Positions 60,796 to 64,000 of a stretch of 64,000 nucleotides of DNA are shown in pieces (within the stretch, counting starts at the first letter, position 1; every line of letters starts with the position of its first letter). The DNA is from Streptomyces sp. TSRI0107. Lineage in GTDB: Bacteria; Actinomycetota; Actinomycetes; Streptomycetales; Streptomycetaceae. The DNA is taken from positions 1 through 64,000 of the forward strand of contig NZ_LIVZ01000017.1 of assembly GCF_001905845.1 (NCBI RefSeq), in the 5' to 3' direction. Below the pieces are notes generated by a model, which was not told where the DNA came from, searched no databases, and saw only the letters and a list, made by a program, of their open reading frames with translations. Made by a program: the position numbers and the translations under genes.

Positions 60796-61590
60796 TCAGC
60801 GGCGGGGTGTCCCCAGCCCCAGCACCCGGTCCTTGAGCGCCGGGAACTGATCCCGTGTCACCGCGACCTTGGCGGGGTCGAACTCCACCGTGAGGACCTG
60901 CTCGCCGGGGCCCGCCTCCGCCAGGACCTCGCCCCAGGGGTCGACCACGATCGAGTGACCGGCCTGGGGAACTCCCGCGTGCGTCCCGGCCGTTCCGCAG
61001 GCGAGGACGTACGCCTGGTTCTCCACCGCCCGGGCCCGGGCGAGGAGGGTCCAGTGGGAGCGGCGGCGTTCCGGCCAGCCCGCCGGGATCACCAGCGTCT
61101 CCGCCCCGGCGTCCACCAGCCCGCGGAACAGCTCGGGGAAACGGAGGTCGTAGCAGGTGGCGACGCCCAGTGTCGTCCCGGGAAGACGGACCGTCACCAG
61201 CTCGCCGCCCGCACCCATCAGCACGGCCTCGCCCTTGTCGAAGCCGAAGCGGTGGATCTTGCGGTAGGCGGCGGCCAGCTCGCCGGAGGGGGAAATGACG
61301 AGAGACGTGTTGTAGAGGGTGCCCTCGGGGTCGCGCTCGGGGACGGAGCCGGCGTGCAGCCAGACACCCGCGTCGCTCGCCGCCTCGGCCATCGCCTCGA
61401 AGGTCGGTCCGTGCAGGGTCTCCGCCTCGCGGTCGAAGTCCTCGTAGGCGAACGCGCCGGTGGTCCACAGCTCGGGCAGGACGACGAGGTCCGCGCCCGC
61501 CTGTTCACGCACCAGGGAGGCCGCTCTGCACCGACGGGCGTCGACCGATTCGCCCTCATCTACGGCGATCTGGATCAGAGAGGCGCGCAC
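60796..61590 (-). CDS. Carbon-nitrogen hydrolase (nitrilase family)
   Basis: This protein of about 264 residues has the nitrilase triad: Glu in L-P-E-L-W, Lys in Y-R-K-I-H-R-F and Cys in T-C-Y-D-L-R-F-P-E. It is closest in pattern to omega-amidase or deaminated-glutathione amidase enzymes. The GTG at 61590 gives the usual start just before S-L-I-Q-I-A-V. Intergenic 61591-61800 holds the two divergent promoters and no gene. Confidence 0.93.
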   Translation of the reverse strand: MRASLIQIAVDEGESVDARRCRAASLVREQAGADLVVLPELWTTGAFAYEDFDREAETLHGPTFEAMAEAASDAGVWLHAGSVPERDPEGTLYNTSLVISPSGELAAAYRKIHRFGFDKGEAVLMGAGGELVTVRLPGTTLGVATCYDLRFPELFRGLVDAGAETLVIPAGWPERRRSHWTLLARARAVENQAYVLACGTAGTHAGVPQAGHSIVVDPWGEVLAEAGPGEQVLTVEFDPAKVAVTRDQFPALKDRVLGLGTPRR

Positions 61591-61800
61591 ACTACCACCG
61601 TCCTGGCATTCGAGCCGTCCACTAGGGCGTCCCCACCGGCGTCCACTCAGGCCTACGATCGTCACACGAAAGGCCTGCCGGGGTGCCTGGGAGCAGCGTA
61701 ACTTAGCGGTTCAAGACACCCGTCGACCGCAGCCGCCACCTCCCACTGGCAACGCCGCCACCACCTGCCCGTGTACCGACCGCCGAGGGGTCCTGTTCCC

Positions 61801-62625
61801 GTGAGTCTGCATCCCACCCTCCAGCCCTACGCCGACGCCTGGACCCACTCCATCGAAGCGATATCCGAGCTGGTGCAGCCGCTTGTGGAGGCCGACTGGA
61901 ACCGTCGTACGCCCTGCCCGGGCTGGTCGGTGCGCGACATCGTGTCCCACGTCATCGGCCTGGACTGCGAGATGCTGGGCGATCCGCGGCCCATCCACAC
62001 CCTGCCCCGCGACCTGTTCCACGTCACCAACGAACACCAGCGGTACATGGAGATGCAGGTCGACGTGCGCCGTCACCACACGGCGCCGGAGATGACCTCG
62101 GAGCTGGAGTACACGGTCATCCGCCGCAACCGGCAGCTGCGCAACGAGTCCCGCGACCCGTCGGCGAAGGTGCGCGGCCCGCTCGGCGCGGAGCTGACGC
62201 TGGAGCAGTCGATGCGCCGGCACGCGTTCGACGTGTGGGTGCACGAGCAGGACCTGCGCACCGCCCTCGGCCGCCCCGGCAACCTGGACTCGCCGGGTGC
62301 GCACGTCGCCCGTGACGTGCTGCTGGCGGCGCTGCCCGACGTGGTCGCGGTCAAGGCGGAGGCGCCGCGCAGCTCCGCGATCGTCTTCGACGTGCACGGG
62401 CCCGTGGAGTTCCTGCGCACCATCCGCGTCGACATCCAGGGCCGCGGCACCCTCGAGACCGCGCCCGCGCTCGGCCCCGCCGCCACCCTCACCCTCGACT
62501 GGGAGACGTACGTCCGGCTCGCCTGCGGCAGGGTCAGCCCGGAGGCCGCCGCGGACCGGGTGAAGCTGGAGGGCGATCCCGATCTGACCGCGGCGATCCT
62601 GCGCCACTTCGCGGTGACGCCGTGA
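61801..62625 (+). CDS. Mycothiol-dependent maleylpyruvate-isomerase-fold protein
   Basis: This 274-residue protein has the DinB-like/MDMPI N-terminal fold: P-C-P-G-W-S-V-R-D-I-V-S-H, then H-A-F-D-V-W-V-H-E-Q-D-L-R with conserved metal-type His. The C-terminal domain ends V-K-L-E-G-D-P-D. The family uses mycothiol as cofactor in actinomycetes. GAGGGG precedes the GTG at 61801. Its stop overlaps the next gene start. Confidence 0.9.
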   Translation: MSLHPTLQPYADAWTHSIEAISELVQPLVEADWNRRTPCPGWSVRDIVSHVIGLDCEMLGDPRPIHTLPRDLFHVTNEHQRYMEMQVDVRRHHTAPEMTSELEYTVIRRNRQLRNESRDPSAKVRGPLGAELTLEQSMRRHAFDVWVHEQDLRTALGRPGNLDSPGAHVARDVLLAALPDVVAVKAEAPRSSAIVFDVHGPVEFLRTIRVDIQGRGTLETAPALGPAATLTLDWETYVRLACGRVSPEAAADRVKLEGDPDLTAAILRHFAVTP

Positions 62626-63392
62626 CCGTACCCGAGGCGGGCGGCCCGCCCCGGCTGAGCCGGCTGACCTTCCACAACCCGCTCTCCGAGGCCCGCGCGG
62701 CCACGCTCGTGGGGCGGTTGTCCGCGCTCTCCCCCGCCACCGTGCTGGACCTGGGCTGCGGCTGGGCCGAGCTGATGCTGCGGGTCCTCGCCGCCGTCCC
62801 CGGCGCCACCGGCACCGGTGTCGACATCGACCGCGACGACCTCGACCGGGCCCGCCGCGCGGCACAGAGCCGGAACCTCGCCGATCGGGCGGTGTTCGTC
62901 GAGGAGTCCGCCGTGGGCACCCGGCGCGGGCCCGCCGACCTGGTGCTGTGCGTCGGGTCCAGTCAGGCGCTGACCGACGTCCGGCCGCCCGAGCATCTGC
63001 CGACGGCGCTGCGCGCCCTGCGCGAACTGGTCGCCGACGACGGGCGGGTGCTGCTCGGCGAGGGCTTCTGGCAGCGGACGCCGACCGCCGCCGAGCTGTC
63101 CGGGATGTGGCCGGGCGCCTCGGCCGACGACCACCCCGACCTGGGCACACTGGTCGACCTCGCGATCGAGGCGGGCTTCCGCCCGGAGTACGTGGAGACG
63201 GCGACCCAGGAGGAGTGGGAGGAGTTCGAGTCGGCGTACCAGGCGGACGTGGAGGTGTGGCTGGCCCGGCACCCCGGGCATCCGCTGGCGGACGCGACCC
63301 GCGAGCGGGTCGACCGGCACCGGTCCCAGTGGCTGCACTACCGGGGTGTGCTGGGCCTGGCCTACCTCACCCTCGTGCCGGTGGCCCGCTGA
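62622..63392 (+). CDS. Class I SAM-dependent methyltransferase
   Basis: This 256-residue protein has the SAM-binding motif V-L-D-L-G-C-G-W-A-E, then G-V-D-I-D and D-L-V-L-C-V-G-S-S-Q. The GTG at 62622 overlaps the stop of the upstream gene (GTGA), so the pair is one operon. The substrate is unknown; the pairing with a mycothiol-type protein may hint at thiol-linked detoxification. Confidence 0.9.
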   Translation: MTVPEAGGPPRLSRLTFHNPLSEARAATLVGRLSALSPATVLDLGCGWAELMLRVLAAVPGATGTGVDIDRDDLDRARRAAQSRNLADRAVFVEESAVGTRRGPADLVLCVGSSQALTDVRPPEHLPTALRALRELVADDGRVLLGEGFWQRTPTAAELSGMWPGASADDHPDLGTLVDLAIEAGFRPEYVETATQEEWEEFESAYQADVEVWLARHPGHPLADATRERVDRHRSQWLHYRGVLGLAYLTLVPVAR

Positions 63393-63411
63393 CGGCGCGC
63401 GAGGGCCCGGC

Positions 63412-64000
63412 TCACGCCGGTACGTGCACCGTCTCCACCCGGCTCGCCACCAGCCGCTCCCGTTCCCGGCGGGCCGCCCGGCCGCGCAGCCGCAGGATCT
63501 GGCTGACGCCGAGCACCTGGAGCACGAAGACGGCGGAGAAGGCGACGGTGTAGTCGTCGCCGGTGGCGTCCAGCAGCACCCCGATCGCGAACAGGGTCGT
63601 CATCGAGGCGATGAAACCACCCATGTTGGTGATTCCGGAGGCGGTGCCCTGACGCTCCGGCGGGTTCGCCGGCCGGGCGAAGTCGAAGCCGATCATGGAG
63701 GCGGGCCCACAGGCCCCGAGCACCGCGCACAGCACCACCAGCAGCCACATCGGCGCCCGCTCGCCCGGCCAGGCGAGGGTCACCGCCCACAGCAGCGCCG
63801 TCGCACCGACCGTGCCCAGCGCGAGGGGCAGCCGCGCCCCGTGGTGCCGGGCGACGATCTGGCCGTAGACCAGTCCGATCGCCATGTTCGACAGCACCAC
63901 CAGCGTCAGCAGCTCACCGGCCGCCGCGCGGGACAGGCCCTGCGCCTCGACCAGGAACGGCAGGCCCCACAGCAGCAGGAACACCATCGCCGGGAACTGG
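63412..64000 (-). CDS. MFS transporter, C-terminal part (runs off the window)
   Basis: Only the last ~195 residues are present. They show about five to six membrane helices, a G-I-T-N-M-G-G-F-I loop and a basic tail (R-G-R-A-A-R-R-E-R-E-R). The start and first half lie to the right of position 64000. Substrate cannot be deduced. Confidence 0.8.
   Translation of the reverse strand, partial: QFPAMVFLLLWGLPFLVEAQGLSRAAAGELLTLVVLSNMAIGLVYGQIVARHHGARLPLALGTVGATALLWAVTLAWPGERAPMWLLVVLCAVLGACGPASMIGFDFARPANPPERQGTASGITNMGGFIASMTTLFAIGVLLDATGDDYTVAFSAVFVLQVLGVSQILRLRGRAARRERERLVASRVETVHVPA

Overview
The window is chromosomal DNA from a high-GC actinomycete, almost certainly a Streptomyces. GC is very high, GTG and TTG starts are common, and a leucine TTA codon occurs in only one gene I could find. 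The gene families are also typical of the genus: SpoIIE-type phosphatases, XRE/DUF397 pairs, GAF-ANTAR, DUF6458 and DUF7144 proteins, and a mycothiol-type fold. The block metG - aspS - PP2C phosphatase - pirin - acyl-CoA dehydrogenase - M18 aminopeptidase looks like conserved Streptomyces core. I see no rRNA, tRNA, CRISPR array, insertion sequence or phage integration module.

Layout. 0.2-8.6 kb: alcohol dehydrogenase, copper amine oxidase, SMI1 protein, methyltransferase, a secreted pectate-lyase-like protein and a chloramphenicol phosphotransferase homologue. 8.7-15.7 kb: a stand-alone condensation-domain protein, a secreted lysyl-oxidase-like protein, a membrane-tethered Mrr-type nuclease and a GrpE paralogue. 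15.7-20 kb: alpha-glucosidase, nucleoside hydrolase and an editing-less threonyl-tRNA synthetase. This synthetase is preceded by an 18-codon leader ORF with three consecutive Thr codons and a strong hairpin. 20.1-25.9 kb: lipoprotein, GAF-ANTAR regulator, a 58-aa exported peptide divergent from a TTA-containing XRE-TPR regulator, a degenerate caspase-like protein and a membrane SpoIIE phosphatase. 26-36.4 kb: membrane proteins, a MocR regulator divergent from an alpha/beta hydrolase, a FUSC exporter, PhoX with a PHO box, and a VWA protein with a repetitive acidic/proline tail. 36.5-39.5 kb: metG, a PH-domain protein behind a nested inverted-repeat leader, and a VapBC-like module. 39.5-43.2 kb is accessory: a DUF397/XRE pair, a deleted ATPase pseudogene, a 37-aa cationic peptide with its own leader and terminator, an HTH protein and a Uma2 nuclease. 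43.3-64 kb: a large secreted FG-GAP protein, aspS, a four-domain PP2C phosphatase, an AI-2E-family permease, pirin, a BRO-N protein, SseB, acyl-CoA dehydrogenase, M18 aminopeptidase, small conserved proteins, cupin, a GlxA-type regulator, a nitrilase, a mycothiol-fold protein, a methyltransferase and a truncated MFS transporter.

The most interesting points are three. First, the proposed peptide/receptor pair (21.80-23.45 kb): a small exported peptide is divergent from a TPR regulator, with two palindromes between them and a bldA-type TTA codon in the receptor. Second, the proposed ribosome-mediated attenuator of thrS (19.81-19.96 kb). Third, the autonomous small cationic peptide unit at 41.0-41.3 kb beside a decayed XRE/ATPase locus. 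All functional statements come from reading the sequence and from family knowledge; no database search was run.
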